A stretch of 64,000 bases of DNA from Brachionus plicatilis (lineage: Eukaryota > Rotifera > Eurotatoria > Ploima > Brachionidae), in contig QEOQ01000359.1 in assembly GCA_010279815.1 (NCBI GenBank), positions 338,688 to 402,687 on the forward strand. The letters are read 5' to 3'. This document shows, piece by piece, positions 44,706-54,887 of the stretch (its first letter is position 1; each line of letters starts with the position of its first letter). Under the pieces are notes generated by a model. The model did not search any database. It had not been told where the DNA came from and worked only from the letters and a program-made list of their open reading frames with translations. Made by a program: the position numbers and the translations under genes.

Positions 44706-45409
44706 ATGGAAAAAATAATTCACCAAGAAATAAATGATTACACTGCATCAGAAGAGTAGAATGAAATTTAAATTTAAAAAAAAAATAATTTAATTATATT
44801 TATTAAGTCAATTTTGGGAAAAATGTCGAAACAAAAAAAGTGTTTCCAGCACCGACAGCTTGACCGAAAATTACGAATTGAACCAATACTTTATGAACAT
44901 TGCTATATTGGTTTCTAAGCGTCGAAAAAATGTCAAGCACCAGGTACTTAGGAAAATAAAAAATTCTTAAAAAATTGGACTTAATTTTTGACCAGGCAGG
45001 TGCGTGTATTGTCAACTCGAATAATAAAATAATTGGCACTGGAAATTACACCCACAATAGTCCATTGAAAGAAGAGGTTCTTTCTTGGTTTAAGGAGACA
45101 AAGCCTAAAAATGATTACTGTAAGATTTTAGCTTAATTTTGACCAAAGAATGACCAGAAATTTTTTATTTTAGTGGAGCATGCAGAAGTGAACGCTATTT
45201 TGGGCAAAACCGAAAGCTGTTTGGATAATTGTACAATGTATTTGACATGTTTTCCATGTATAGAGTGTGTAAAATTGATCGCGCAGTCTGGTATTCGAAA
45301 AATTGTCTACATTGATGATTCTTGTTGTCAAACGTTGAGTGAAAATGAAATTTTTGCTTCCAAAGTTCTTCTCCAGCTGTCAGGTGTTTCTCACTACAAA
45401 CTTGAATAA
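44706..45409 (+). CDS. Divergent dCMP deaminase-family protein
   Basis: Four exons: 44706-44755, 44808-44943, 44996-45119 and 45174-45409, with phases 2, 0 and 1 matching across 52-54 bp introns; about 181 residues. The core aligns with dCMP deaminase: NQYFMNIAILVSKRRKNVKH, GACIVNSNNKIIGTGNY, LEHAEVNAI (zinc His, catalytic Glu) and CFPCIECVKLIAQSGIRKIV (two zinc Cys). All catalytic residues are kept. The substrate-side segment differs: GYNG.P and LPW.R are replaced by GNYTHNSP and EEVLSWFKE, and the C-terminal tail is short. Possibly a dCMP deaminase with altered specificity or regulation; CDADC1-type is an alternative. Confidence 0.82.
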
Positions 45410-45799
45410 TTTTTTTTTCGAGATTAAAATTTTTTTGTTTTTTTTATTGAAGTTTTCATTCAAATTGTTTTGTAAAAAACGATTGATTCCTGGACCAAAA
45501 ATTCAATTTAATTTAAATTTTTTAAATTTTGAATTTTAAATTTTTTTTTTGTAAATAGTGTTACATTTTTTTTTCTATTCGAGATTTTTTTTATCTCTGA
45601 GTAGTAAAATAAAAATATGATTTTATTTAATTTTTTTTATTCCTTATCAAATTGTTAATTTTTGATTAATCAAAATTCAAATCATGTGAATGAATAAACT
45701 GTACTCAAAGTTTTTAAAATTAAAACTGGAAGAAAAGTTTTTTTTTTGAAAGTTTTATGATCATTATTTAATAAACTGGGTTTAGTTAATCCTGTTTAA
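45410..45799. other. Intergenic
   Basis: AT-rich 3' flank of the deaminase gene leading into the truncated LINE. Nothing further recognised. Confidence 0.35.
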
Positions 45800-45814
45800 C
45801 TGACAAAAATATGA

Positions 45815-46371
45815 CTTGAAAGAAAAAATTGACTGACAAATACAGTAACGTAACAGTAAGTAGGTTATATAAAGCTTTTGTTCGACCATATCTAGAATAT
45901 GACGCTCAAGTTTGGAATCCGTACTTAAAAAAAGACATCAAGGTCTTAGAATCAGTTCAGAGTAGAGCTCCTAAATTGGTTCCAGAGCTAAAAAAGCTAA
46001 GCTATTCAGAAAGATTAGCTGCATTGAATTTAACCACTCTAGAGACCAGAAGATTAAGAGGGGATCTGATCGAGATGTTTAAATTTATAAAAAGACACGA
46101 CAAAATAAACTGGCATGTACCTCTAGTCTTCAAGAATAATCCAGAAAATAAGTTTTTTCCAACCCCTAGACGTCATGATTTTACGTTAGAAAGACAATTG
46201 GTAAAGAACTGTGAGCAAAGATATAATTTTTTCAGCAACAGAGTGGTCAATGTTTGGAATCTACTTGACAGAGTTGTTATTAATTCAGATACAGTCAGAG
46301 TTGGTCAAAAGTCAAACTTTAAAGTCAGAATCGTTAAATCTAAAATACTTGAGTCCACTCAAGTCAACTAA
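45815..46371 (+). mobile_element. 5'-truncated CR1/L2-like LINE, C-terminal ORF2 part
   Basis: Open frame reading SRLYKAFVRPYLEYDAQVWN, KDIKVLESVQSRAPKLVPEL, RRLRGDLIEMFKFI and NFFSNRVVNVWNLLD. These are the standard post-RT motifs of CR1/L2/jockey-type ORF2 (VRP.LEY...W.P, LE..Q.RA.K, RR.RGDLIE..K, NR....WN.L). The palm domain with the catalytic FADD is missing. The likely 3' terminus is at 46965-47055 (TGATGAGGCTAAACCCTCG, then (ATT)n), with an AAGTCA-type repeat between. Confidence 0.8.
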
Positions 46372-46689
46372 ATTATTTTCTAATTTTTATATCTTCTTTA
46401 ACTTAATTAAAAAAATTATGAAAATAAATATTTATATATATTTAAGCTTAAGAAATGTTGCAAATATTGAAAAAAAATGTAAGACTTTTAGTCATTTTTA
46501 AAAAAACACTAAATAAAAGGAAGTAAAATTAAATATTGAAAGGCTTACTATTTTTTTGAATTAATTTTATATTTGAACAAGTTTTTATAAAAAGTTTTTA
46601 ATAGTGACACTATATTGAATTATGATATTGAAGTTATATTTAAAAATTACTTTTTAAATTTTTTTTTAATCTTTAACTAACTTTAAATA

Positions 46690-46925
46690 ACTTTTTTTTA
46701 AATTCTTGACACAAGTCAATTGCAAGTCAGTACTTTGACTTGTTTCAAAAATTAGAAAATAATCAATTCAAAAATTTTACTAATTTTTAAAATAGAATTA
46801 AAATATATAAAAAAAATTATAAGTCTTGAATTTTTTATTTAGGAAAAAATAAAATTTAAAGTCAAAGTCCAGACTTGATTTTGACTTCATGACTTTGACT
46901 TTTGACCAACTCTGGATACAGTTAA
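46690..46925. repeat. AAGTCA-rich element in LINE 3' region
   Basis: TTGACACAAGTCAATTGCAA, then GTCAGTACTTTGACTTG opens the element, and CAAAGTCCAGACTTGATTTT, then GACTTTTGACCAACTCTGG closes it. The ACCAACTCTG end matches other members' AACAACTCT. Likely inserted after the LINE. Confidence 0.5.
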
Positions 46926-46964
46926 TGTTTTTAAAAACAAAATTGATAAACTTGATTTAAACAA

Positions 46965-47055
46965 GCTATTATGATGAGGCTAAACCCTCGTTCCATGTGC
47001 TAGCAAATTATAGCTTTCATTTTATTATTATAATTATTATTAAATAAAATAATTC
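46965..47055 (+). mobile_element. LINE 3' end with (ATT)n tail
   Basis: ATGATGAGGCTAAACCCTCG, then TTCCATGTGCTAGC and a trinucleotide ATT tail. Same architecture as 48690-48765; probably the terminus of the LINE at 45815. Confidence 0.5.
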
Positions 47056-47059
47056 AATT

Positions 47060-47590
47060 CGTAAGAAGATTATAAAATTTTTAAAATTTAAAAATTATTA
47101 TTAAATGAGTGAAAAGAAAAACTAAGCCACCATGGCAATATAAAAGCTTAGTACATGTTTTAAAGGAAAAAATAAAAATTTCCTAAAATAAAGTTATTTG
47201 TATTTTTTAAATCTTTAAATTTGTTCAAAGAAATACAACAAAAAAATATTGCAATTACAATTTGTAAGAACGTTTATTTCAGTTTTTTGATTTGTGTAAT
47301 GTAATTTTAGAATAAAATTTTCTTTTAAAGTCACCATTCCGACCGACCAAGGCTTTGCCTGAATTGTTTTTAAAAAAAAATAAAAAAATAAATGAAATTA
47401 TAAAATTTTTTAAATTCTTTTTTTCCCAAGAGTACTATTTTTTAAATGAAATCTAATAGTTTTAACTTATTCTTTGCAGAGAGATTGTTTAGTTAAAAAA
47501 AATTGTTAAAAACTGTAGCAAAAATTACAATATTTTATTGTATCTAATAGACGGACATAGGTTAAAAAAAAAATTTTAAAAATTTATTAT
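47060..47590. other. Intergenic between LINE copies
   Basis: AT-rich, nothing recognised apart from a small less AT-rich patch at 47335-47365 (CCGACCGACCAAGGCTTTG). Confidence 0.35.
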
Positions 47591-47596
47591 TTAATT

Positions 47597-48448
47597 AAGC
47601 TTTTTGCTGATGACACCAAACTGATAGCCACTATAAGAAACAGAATAGACGTACAGAACTTACAGTTGGAAATTAACAGACTCGTTACTTGGGCAAATAA
47701 ATGGCAGATGAGTTTCAATGAAGACAAATGTAAATTAATGTTCTTCAAGAACAAAAACTTCCAAGAAATAAATTTAAAAATGGAAAATAAAGAAATGCAG
47801 CAAACAGATGTTGAACGTGACCTTGGAATATACTTAAAGAGTGACCTAAAATGGAATCACCAAGCATCTCAAGCGGCAAACAAAGCAAATATTATTCTTG
47901 GTCAACTTAAACAAGTTTTCAAATACTGGACAATTAAAACATTTAGGAAGCTTTATGTAACATTTGTTAGGCCGCATCTGGAGTACGCTGCTGCCGCATG
48001 GAGTCCATATTCAAAAAAAGACATAGAAACTTTAGAGAAAATACAACGCCGTGCAACAAAATTTATACCTGAGATAAGGCACTTAAATTATGAAGAAAGA
48101 TTGGAAAAGCTCGAATTAACGTCCCTAAAGCAGAGACGTGAAAGAGGGGACTTAATTGAATTTTTTAAATTTATTAAAGAGCTTAGCTTAGTAAAATGGG
48201 AAAATCCTATACTCAAATGTCACTCACTGATATCTGATGGTCCAGCTAGTGGTATACGAGGACACAAACAAAGACTTAGTAAACAACTAACAAAAATAAG
48301 GCAACGTGAAAATTTCTTGACTAATAGAGTTGTCAAGAATTGGAATGAGTTACCCCCTGAAATTATTAACGCGGAGTCCTTAAACAGCTTTAAATCCCAA
48401 TTAGACAGACACCTGGAGAGAAAAAGAAATAAAGAAATACTAAAATAA
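47597..48448 (+). mobile_element. CR1/L2-like LINE ORF2, from FADD box to stop
   Basis: The frame is open from 47597 and begins KLFADDTKL, so the copy is truncated just before the catalytic FADD (47603-47614). It then reads INRLVTWANKWQMSFNEDKC, DLGIYLKSDLKWNHQASQAA, LYVTFVRPHLEYAAAAWSPY, RRERGDLIEFFKFIKE and NFLTNRVVKNWNELPPEIIN, ending without any internal stop. The 3' UTR runs to 48690-48765, where TAGTCTCGCTCCACAGGTCT, then CCTGCTGTAGC precede an (ATT)n tail. Fairly young, given the intact frame. Confidence 0.88.
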
Positions 48449-48765
48449 CTGGGTTACCTTAGAGTCCTGATTGTCTTGAAGATGTTGAAATTTTGAAGTG
48501 TTGGATGGAGGTTCGTCCGACGAGAAATAAAAAAAATGAAAAGAACAAACAAAAAACAAATAAATAAGTCGCAAATCAAAAATGAATGAATTATAAATAA
48601 TCTAGTTTAGTATATGAACGAACTTGACTGGATTGCATATTTAATGAAAAATTTTAATTTTTTTTTTTTTTTTTTTTTTTCACAGAAAGATAGCTACCAT
48701 AGCGAAACTAGATCTAGTCTCGCTCCACAGGTCTCCTGCTGTAGCTTATTATTATTATTATTAAT
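48449..48765 (+). mobile_element. 3' UTR and (ATT)n tail of the LINE
   Basis: Follows the ORF2 stop; contains a poly(T) tract at 48657-48680 and ends with a GC-containing block CCACAGGTCTCCTGCTGTAG and a short ATT repeat. Confidence 0.6.
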
Positions 48766-48939
48766 TTCATTTAGGCTTCTTAGGTAAAATGAAGATTTTG
48801 GAAATTATTTAAATCAATATTTTTAAAAATGTGTTCATATTTATATCAGTCAAAAATAAAACCAGTTATAAAAACCGATTAACAAAACTGGTAAGAAAAT
48901 AAAAACTGGGTAACAAAACCGCTTAGTATAACTTTTGCC

Positions 48940-49040
48940 ATTAAAATTTAAGTCCAAGTCCTGACTTGAAAAAAAAAGAAAATATAAATTTAAGTCCGGA
49001 CTTGGACTTGACTTTAGACTTGTGACTATTAAACAACTCT
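48940..49040. repeat. AAGTCA-rich element end
   Basis: TTAAGTCCAAGTCCTGACTTG, A-rich centre, then AAGTCCGGACTTGGACTTGA and GTGACTATTAAACAACTCT. Ends in the same AACAACTCT as the repeats at 2362 and 32955. Confidence 0.5.
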
Positions 49041-49166
49041 AAAAAAAAAGATGTAGAAACGTTCTCTTGAGAAAACTTAGTATATGAAATATGCTTGGAT
49101 TGTAGACTAGATTTTTTTTTAATTCCAGTAGATTTATTAAAGAAAATTAAACTATTATATTCTTTT

Positions 49167-49433
49167 TTAATTTCTTTTTCCTTTTTTTTCAATATTTTTA
49201 TGTTGTTTTCTGTTAAAACCCTTGGATCTATTTGATTTGTTTTGCCACCTCCGTCTTTCTGGACGATTTGCTGAATTATATTCCCGATTCATTAGTTTAT
49301 TTCCTTTTAAAATTTCTTGATTCATTGGATGCATCTTTGGATTCATTTTCATTCCGATTTTTGATTTAAAATCTTCAGAATTTTGAACCTGGAAATTTCC
49401 TCTCATTTCTTTGCGTTTTTCTCTGATTGACAC
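49167..49433 (-). CDS. Small basic hypothetical protein
   Basis: 88 residues, rich in Lys, Arg, Asn and Met (MSIREKRKEMRGNFQVQNSE ... NRPERRRWQNKSNRSKGFNR), with no known domain. A plausible acceptor (GTGTCAATCAG) lies at its first codons, so it may be the last exon of a longer gene instead. Less A/T-biased than its flanks. Weak support. Confidence 0.25.
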   Translation of the reverse strand: MSIREKRKEMRGNFQVQNSEDFKSKIGMKMNPKMHPMNQEILKGNKLMNREYNSANRPERRRWQNKSNRSKGFNRKQHKNIEKKGKRN

Positions 49434-49535
49434 TGAACTCGATACATGATAGCCTTTAAATAATCTTATTTTATAACTTTCAAAAATAAATTAAATAAAA
49501 TGACCAGATTATAAAGCTTCAAACTACAGTATTGA

Positions 49536-49800
49536 TTTTCCACAGGAAGTTTTCGTAAATTTACGTAAATTTATTAAATTTTACCAAAATTTCCTTAAAT
49601 TAAAAAATGGCCAAAAAAGTGGATTTATGGCCAAATTTTTTATTTTATTTTTAAACTTCAAATCAAAAAACATGAAAAAATTAAGTAATTTTACTTAAAA
49701 TTCAAGTAAAAAATGGTAAAAAGTAAATATTTATTTTTTTCTATATTTTTTTAATAATTTGACCATTCACCTTTTTTGTTGATTACAATTTTCATTACCT
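49536..49800. repeat. ACGTAAA-rich element
   Basis: Left end ACAGTATTGATTTTCCACAG, then TCGTAAATTTACGTAAATTT; centre with GGCCAAAAAAGTGG; right end TTTGACCATTCACCTTTTTT. The left end resembles the right ends at 31265 and 51862 in reverse complement. Confidence 0.55.
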
Positions 49801-50225
49801 AAATAGGAAAAGATCTAACAATTGAATTAACTGATTGATTGATACCTGATTTAAAATTATTTATATTCGATTGAAATTTTTTCAATGTTAGTTTTTATCA
49901 AAGTTGGTGAAAAGTCAAAGTCAGACTTTATTTGAAAAATTTCCTAGACTATTGATTTTGGGATTTAGATTTCATTAAAGACAAGAATTTTGAAAAAAAA
50001 ATTGATATTTATCGAAATCATCAATTTATATCACAACAATAAAGCAAAAAACCTATAAATATAGTTTGGAATTCAAAAGTCGCTTTAATCGCCATTTCTT
50101 CATTTTCAATTCCTTTACCTCTTTCTTTTTCTTAAAACTCATACCAGACCATTTTAATTGGATTAAAGTTCAGCGCTTTTGACGCGGAATTGAACAAAAT
50201 TAAATTTTATTTTTTTAATTAAAAT
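49801..50225. other. Intergenic
   Basis: AT-rich; includes AAAGTCAAAGTCAGACTTT near 49914, an AAGTCA-type fragment. Nothing else recognised. Confidence 0.35.
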
Positions 50226-50229
50226 TGGT

Positions 50230-50650
50230 GAACTATCAAAAGATAGACAAAAATATATAGAAGACAAAAAAGATAAAACTGTCAATTGATAGGAAAAAAA
50301 AAGAATCTAAAATATATAAGAAAAAAATTTAGAATTGCAACTAAAGAAAATAAAACATAGAAAAAAAATTAAATAGAAATTTAAAAAGACAAAATTTTTT
50401 TGAGTGTTTTATTTAACAATTATAACTAAGTATCAAAATTTATATTTTAGAACTAAATTAAGCTATTAATATTATTTTATATACGGACAATTCTTCGCCT
50501 CAAATAACTAAATTAAGATCAAACAAGAATTAAAAATTTATGTATTAAATTTGAATTTGTTTTAAAATTGTATCATTAATTTATTCTTTATTTTTTTCTA
50601 TAATTTCATACTTCTATAAAAAAAATTCTACTTTTTGAGCGTTGACCTTG
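50230..50650. repeat. Iteron foldback element (ATAGAAA family), second copy
   Basis: Left arm with repeated ATAGAAA/ATAGACA/ATATAAGAAA words (50235-50380); right arm with TTTTTTTCTATAATTTC, ACTTCTATAAAAAAAATTC and TCTACTTTTTGAG (50585-50640). Same layout as 16130-16670, more decayed. Confidence 0.45.
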
Positions 50651-50934
50651 AAATTATTTTAATCAAGATGAAGATAAAAATTAAACAAAGAGAAAAAATT
50701 TTTTAGAAACAAAGATTAATATTAGATCAGCTATTAGAAAGAAATATCTGATTCTAATTATAAAGCTCAATTGATAAAATTGGTCCCTTTTAAAATGATA
50801 TTTCCAACGGCTTTGCTGAATACTACAAACAGTTTAAATAATAGTAGATCAAAAGCAAAAAAATAGATAAGATTTTATCGTTATTTGTTTGATAAATAAT
50901 TTTATATAAAAATTAGAATAATAACTTTTTTTAC

Positions 50935-51862
50935 CATCTTAGACTTAATTTTACGGTAAATAAACAAAAATTAAACTAAAAAGAAATATTTTTTTTCATT
51001 TTTTTTATTCTAAAGATTTAAAAAAAAATTTGCTAAAATAAATCAAAAATGGCCAAAGATCAACTTTTTGGCTCATTTTTTGCTTAAGTAAACTTTGGCA
51101 AATTTACGTGATTTTATGTAATTTTACGTCTTTTTTGGTAAAATAACAAAATTTTATAAAAGTAGTTTTACATAAATTTCTTTTCATTTTTTAAATTAAA
51201 ATTTCATAAATTTACTTAACACTAGAAGCACCAAAACAAGTCATTTTGACTCGTTATGAAAATTAAGGAATAAATCATATATTTTATGTTCAAATTTATT
51301 TAAATTATTAAATTAATTGAAAAAAAATAGTAAATTAATAAATTTTAGTCTTTTCTTAGGCCTTATAAAATATCAATGGTCAATCACACTTTTTACAAAT
51401 ACTCTCTATTTCTTTTGTACAATATAAACACACTGCTTTTTTACATTTTGAACAAAAATTTGTCGCTTAATAATTACCACATAAACGAATTTGAACAAAT
51501 TTTTTTTATTTGAATTTAGAAAGTTATTCTTACTTTTAATGCTGAAAAAAAAAATGCTCAAAAAAAAAAAATACTTAGACTTTAGCGGCTAAACACCGAA
51601 AAAAGAGTCATTTTGACTCGTTGGTGCTTCTAGTAATATATACTTGATTTGGCACAAAGACAAATTTTTTTGAATTTAAATTTAGTTAATTTAGAAAGTT
51701 ATTCATATTTTTATGCTGATAAAAAAAATTTATGCTAAAATAACAAAAATTGACTTTGATTTTAGCGGCCAAAAATCGTAAAAGAGTCATTTTGACTCGT
51801 TGGTGTTTCTAATGTTAAATTTACCAAAAATTCTTGTGGCAAATCATTACTGTATTACTGAC
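50935..51862. repeat. ACGTAAA-rich element split by piggyBac
   Basis: Left portion 50935-51215 (ACGGTAAATAAAC, GGCAAATTTACGTGATTTTA, TTTACGTCTTTTTTGG) and right portion 51820-51862 (ATTTACCAAAAATTCTTGTG, then GCAAATCATTACTGTA). Removing the piggyBac insertion joins 'AAATTTACTTAA' to 'ATTTACC', restoring a terminal region like that at 49536-49600. Confidence 0.55.
51216..51819 (-). mobile_element. piggyBac-like remnant with duplicated end
   Basis: TTAA at both ends (51216-51219, 51816-51819); inverted ends CACTAGAAGCACCAAAACAA / TTGGTGTTTCTAATG, each next to GTCATTTTGACTCGTT. The right terminal segment of about 160 bases occurs twice in tandem (51500-51637 and 51655-51815). On the minus strand at about 51455-51381 only the transposase C-terminus survives (CSKCKKAVCLYCTKEIESIC, then KKCD and a stop), the piggyBac Cys-rich domain. 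Catalytic and N-terminal regions are gone. Confidence 0.85.
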
Positions 51863-52064
51863 AAATAAACTCTAAATTATTACTAATTAAAGAGATGAAT
51901 ACAAAAATAATTATTTTCATTGTTGTTTTTTATCTTAATGGAAGAATACAATAGATCATTTTATTTAAATTTCAAATTAATTTAAAGTAAGACCAATTAG
52001 TAAAAATATTTTTAAAATGGCATCATATGGTAATTAAAATTACTAAAATGGTTAATCATTTAAA
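51863..52064. other. Intergenic
   Basis: AT-rich flank between the split element and the family A LINE. Nothing recognised. Confidence 0.3.
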
Positions 52065-52068
52065 TTGA

Positions 52069-52941
52069 TTGAATCTAGCAACAGAAGAATATCAAATAAT
52101 TGCAGGTGTTCCTCAAGGCTCAGTAATTAGTCCTCTTTTATTTAGTATATGTATTAATGACATTCCCAAAAGAAACAAGACAAATAATGAATACTCTCTG
52201 CTTTTCGCAGATGATCTAGTTACATTCTCCATTTATAACAAAAAGGGGAACCTAGAAAATAAGATTAATAAATACACCAACGAACTAGAACAATGGCTTA
52301 TTAAATGGAAAATGAAGATATCAGTTGAAAAGTCGTGTTCAGTAGTCTTTTCTAGGTACAAAAAAGAGAGTGATAATCTAAACTTAAAAATTTATGGAAA
52401 CAGAATAGTGAGCCAAAAAGAAAGCAAATTTCTTGGTATTAAATTTGATTCTAAGTTAAACTTTAATATACTAGTAGACGAAATTAAAGAACGCTGCAAT
52501 AAAAGGCTAAATATTATTAAGATATTGCCAAACAAAAAATGGGGTCTTAATCAAAGCACACTAGGAAATTTATAAAAATCTTTAGTCGGATCAATTTTAG
52601 ACTATTCTTTTCCTTGCTTAAATTCATTTTCAGAAAATGATATCAAAAAACTACAAGCAATTCAGAATACAGCAGTCAGATCTATTCTTGAGTTAAAATA
52701 TGATACTCCCTCCAACATCGTGCATCATGAGGCTTTTAATAAACTTAAATTACTAACAGTTTCGAATCGGCTTTTAGAATTGAGTGAGAGATATGTTGGG
52801 ACAGGACTGAGTCATTCTATTCCATTGGTTGTAAGACTGGTGAAGGAATACAAAGAAGGTTTGGAATCAAGATATATTGAAAAACCAACTCCATCGTGTA
52901 ATTGCTACCTTACTATTTCTTCTTTTTTTCCTGAAACTTGA
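52069..52941 (+). pseudogene. LINE family A reverse transcriptase, 5'-truncated, one stop
   Basis: Reads QIIAGVPQGSVISPLLFSIC, then SLLFADDLVTFS, the RT domains with the catalytic FADD box (about 52200-52215). A WLIKWKMKISVEKSCSVVFS block and KFLGIKFDSKLNFN thumb follow. One in-frame TAA at 52573 interrupts it; the same frame resumes KSLVGSILDYSFPCLNSF, IQNTAVRSILELKYDTPSN and ends at 52941. Endonuclease and upstream RT parts are missing. This copy defines family A, because its 3' UTR contains the terminus found alone in many places. Confidence 0.88.
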
Positions 52942-53150
52942 ACTATTCAAACATGTGCCACATGTAACAATCTTTTCCAATTTATGACTTTTCAACTTTC
53001 ATTTTTTTAACTTATTTACTTTATTTTGATTCTTTTTTTTTATCTCATTTTGTTAACTTTAATTTTATTTTTATTTTATTTTATTTTTTTTTATTTTTTA
53101 ACTTATTCTGAAGGAGCTTTAGCACGGTACAGAAAACAAATAAATAAAAA
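52942..53150 (+). mobile_element. 3' UTR and terminus of LINE family A
   Basis: T-rich UTR (TTTACTTTATTTTGATTC, then long T tracts) closing with TTCTGAAGGAGCTTTAGCAC, GGTACAGAAAACAAATAAAT. The terminal GGAGCTTTAGC can fold into a small stem-loop that may be the signal recognised by the element's RT. Confidence 0.8.
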
Positions 53151-53600
53151 ATTAAAAAACAGATTTTCAAATTCAAAGCTATAGTCAAATCTTCAAAAAA
53201 CGAAACGTCAACTTTTATTTCTAAATAAAAACTTTGGGACTCTCATGTTTAATGGCCAGTTAATTAAAATATTTAATCGATTTGTTTCGTTAAAAGATTA
53301 AATAAAAGTCATTATTTAAAGTAATTACTCATTTTTCATTTTATCTAATATTTTATAAAGCTTATTATTTTTTTATTTTATTTTTGAACCTTCTAAAAAT
53401 TAAAATATGATTTTTTATATTTTAAAACATTTTATTATATACAAACATAAAAATTAATATTTTGAAAAGATTAGTTATTATATAATAAATTAACATTCTC
53501 CCAATTGTTGAAAATGGACAGTATCATCCAAACGGTCACTGTGCCGCCATGGAGAGGTTTTAATCAGGGCCAACACAGCGACACTCAAAGGAATATATTT
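53151..53600. other. Intergenic
   Basis: AT-rich; a less AT-biased patch at 53525-53590 (CAAACGGTCACTGTGCCGCC, then ATGGAGAGG) has no identified role. Confidence 0.35.
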
Positions 53601-53611
53601 TTTTTTTTTTT

Positions 53612-53670
53612 TTAAAGTTTCAAGGTTAATCAACAGGCTAGTACCCCTGTCCAAAAAGACCGATTAACAC
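53612..53670. repeat. Dispersed repeat, probable minus-strand LINE end
   Basis: After a poly(T) tract: TTTCAAGGTTAATCAACAGG, then CTAGTACCCCTGTCC, matching 26868-26935. On the minus strand this would be a GC-containing 3' block followed by a poly(A) tail. Confidence 0.5.
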
Positions 53671-53825
53671 TTCATTTATTCAAAATAAAATTTAAATTTA
53701 ATACATTTTTTAATAAAAAGAATAAAATTTGGTTTAATTGTGTATAAAAAAAAAATTAGCTGAAAAAATTAAACAATTTAATGCTTAAATTAAAATTTTT
53801 AAAATTTTTTACAAAATCTAAAAAT

Positions 53826-53935
53826 TAATTATTATTATTATTATTATTATTATATTATAGTAGCTTTCCGTTTTAGAATTATCCGAAAGTTCTTTACAGT
53901 AGTTAATTATTATTATTATTATTATTATTATATAA
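53826..53935. repeat. Paired (ATT)n microsatellites around a short hairpin
   Basis: Two runs of about nine ATT units flank a 45-base segment with CTTTCCG..CGGATAA-like arms (CTTTCCGTTTTAGAATTATC, then CGAAAG). Perhaps two LINE tails or one duplicated tail. Confidence 0.5.
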
Positions 53936-53989
53936 AAATTGAAGATTTTAGTTATGTCACTTTTTTTCTAAAATATTTTCGTATCAGAC

Positions 53990-54350
53990 TTGTGCGTAAG
54001 TCAGTAAGTCAAAGTCAGGGACTTGACTTAAGATATTTTTTTTAAAGTTAAGTCATTTATCTTGACATGATTTAGAATGACTTGAATTTTTTTTGGGAAA
54101 GTCAATAAAAAATGGATAAAAAGCATCTAACCCTAATTATGATTCTTTAGATTTTAATATTATTCATATTAGAAAATTAATTAGAAGATTTTTTTTATCA
54201 AATTACAAAAATTAAATCGAAAACAAAAATTAAATTTTTTGAAATTAAGTCAATTCAAAGTCAATTCAAGTCAAATGACTTAACTTTAAAAAAAAAATTT
54301 TAAGACAAGTCATTGACTTGACTTTAAAAATGACTTAAATTTTTGACTTA
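53990..54350. repeat. AAGTCA-rich inverted element
   Basis: Begins AGTCAGTAAGTCAAAGTCAG, then GGACTTGACTTAAG and closes CAAGTCAAATGACTTAACTT, then AGACAAGTCATTGACTTGAC. The words are arranged head to head, as in the copy at 19780-20035. Confidence 0.5.
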
Positions 54351-54464
54351 TTGAATTTGTCTGTTTCGTATGTAACATAAAAATTCGCTTGCTAAAGGCT
54401 AAAGAGAAAATAAAAAAAATAAAACTCCTTTGAAGACAATTTTTAAATTTAAAAAATAAGGTTA

Positions 54465-54823
54465 AGTGAAATTCAGTACAAAATGATAAAAAGAACAATG
54501 ATGTAAAAAAATGTAAAAAAATTAAATAACCTTTTTTCTAAAAGTTTAAAATTAATTCTGTGAATGCAGAATGATGTAACATTCAAAGTTTCATCAAATA
54601 TCAAGGTCTGCTAAATTTGCAGAGTTTGGTAGAGATAAAATTTCAATATAATCGAGCGTAGTGAATTTTGCAGATATTGAACATCATTAGCAGACATTTA
54701 CAGTTGATGCAACTTTGAATGTTACACCATTCTGCATTCACAGAATTAATTTTTAACTTTTAGAAAAAAGGTTATTTAATTTTTTTAACTTTGTAGTGAA
54801 TTCTTTTGTACTGAACTTCACAA
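54465..54823. repeat. MITE of about 360 bp with long inverted arms
   Basis: Left arm GTGAAATTCAGTACAAAATG, ACCTTTTTTCTAAAAGTTT and TTCTGTGAATGCAGAATG; the right arm is the near-perfect reverse complement, ending AAAGAATTCACTACAAAG-type sequence and CTGAACTTCAC. Arms are about 130 bases and the centre includes ATCGAGCGTAGTG. Arms are about 90% alike, suggesting a moderately young copy. No ORF. Confidence 0.75.
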
Positions 54824-54887
54824 AACCAAAAACTAATGAGTTAATATTAAATAGAAGTGCATAATTTCAGAAACAAATTATTTTGGC

